DNA of 12,478 bases from JAJBWD01 sp041821285 (GTDB lineage: Bacteria; Bacillota; Clostridia; Clostridiales; Clostridiaceae), in the NCBI GenBank assembly GCA_041821285.1, contig JBGUER010000091.1:1-12478 (forward strand), written 5' to 3'. Under the pieces are notes generated by a model. It had not been told where the DNA came from. It was given only the letters and a program-made list of their open reading frames with translations, and made no database searches. Below are positions 12,420 to 12,478 of the stretch, in pieces; the stretch's first letter is position 1, and each line of letters starts with the position of its first letter. Made by a program: the position numbers and the translations under genes.

Positions 12420-12478
12420 AAATAAATCTGCTATATTTTTTATATTATCTGATTTCATATCTTGCTTTAAAAGTGGAA
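12402..12478 (-). CDS. Possible C-terminus of a minus-strand gene, runs off right edge
   Basis: One minus-strand frame is open from the right edge for 24 codons, reading PLLKQDMKSDNIKNIADLFR and then DSFI before a TAA at 12404-12402. The stop falls in the loop region of the left-facing terminator, the same arrangement as at the hemolysin III gene. The amphipathic, charged sequence looks like a real protein end, but it is too short to assign a family. Confidence 0.4.
   Translation of the reverse strand, partial: PLLKQDMKSDNIKNIADLFRDSFI

Overview
The window is very AT-rich, with short intergenic gaps, strong AGGAGG-type ribosome binding sites and gene families typical of anaerobic Firmicutes. 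It most likely comes from a Clostridium-type chromosome. No mobile element, CRISPR array, rRNA or tRNA is visible. No gap is longer than about 180 bases, and the largest one (7314-7492) is filled by a riboswitch leader and its promoter.

Layout, left to right. The left edge holds the N-terminal third of an AEC-family permease on the minus strand (1-303). It is divergent from an iron-dependent alcohol dehydrogenase on the plus strand (429-1562). A hairpin at 1561-1605 overlaps the stop codons of this gene and of the convergent hemolysin III gene, and probably terminates transcription in both directions. A compact minus-strand operon degV - padR - hlyIII (3556 down to 1604) follows. Its promoter is covered by three copies of a 14-bp dyad, a likely operator array for the PadR repressor. 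Next, on the minus strand, is a GntR/RCK_C regulator resembling the c-di-AMP receptor BusR, with its own consensus promoter. Upstream of it lie pyruvate formate-lyase and its activase (pflB-pflA), preceded by a clear ZTP (pfl motif) riboswitch with a mutually exclusive terminator. Further right, still on the minus strand, are a CPA2 cation/proton antiporter, a DUF1461/TIGR01906 membrane protein (the Lit lipoprotein transacylase family) and a cytoplasmic protein made of nine exact 34-residue WG repeats. The last full gene, on the plus strand and divergent from the WG gene, is a five-TM LtaS-like sulfatase-fold enzyme that lacks one of the usual substrate-site residues. A hairpin at the right edge is oriented as the terminator of a minus-strand gene whose last codons are just inside the window.

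How the parts may work together. The pfl unit makes acetyl-CoA and formate. The riboswitch ties it to ZTP/ZMP, the signal for shortage of 10-formyl-tetrahydrofolate, so formate supply rises when one-carbon units run short. Several other genes concern the envelope (Lit-like, LtaS-like, hemolysin III, the FakB/DegV fatty-acid binder) or ion and osmotic balance (antiporter, BusR-like regulator). I see no clearly unprecedented system. The most useful leads are the triple operator in front of degV-padR-hlyIII, the BusR-like regulator without busAB next to it, the Lit homologue, and the LtaS-like protein with an altered active site.
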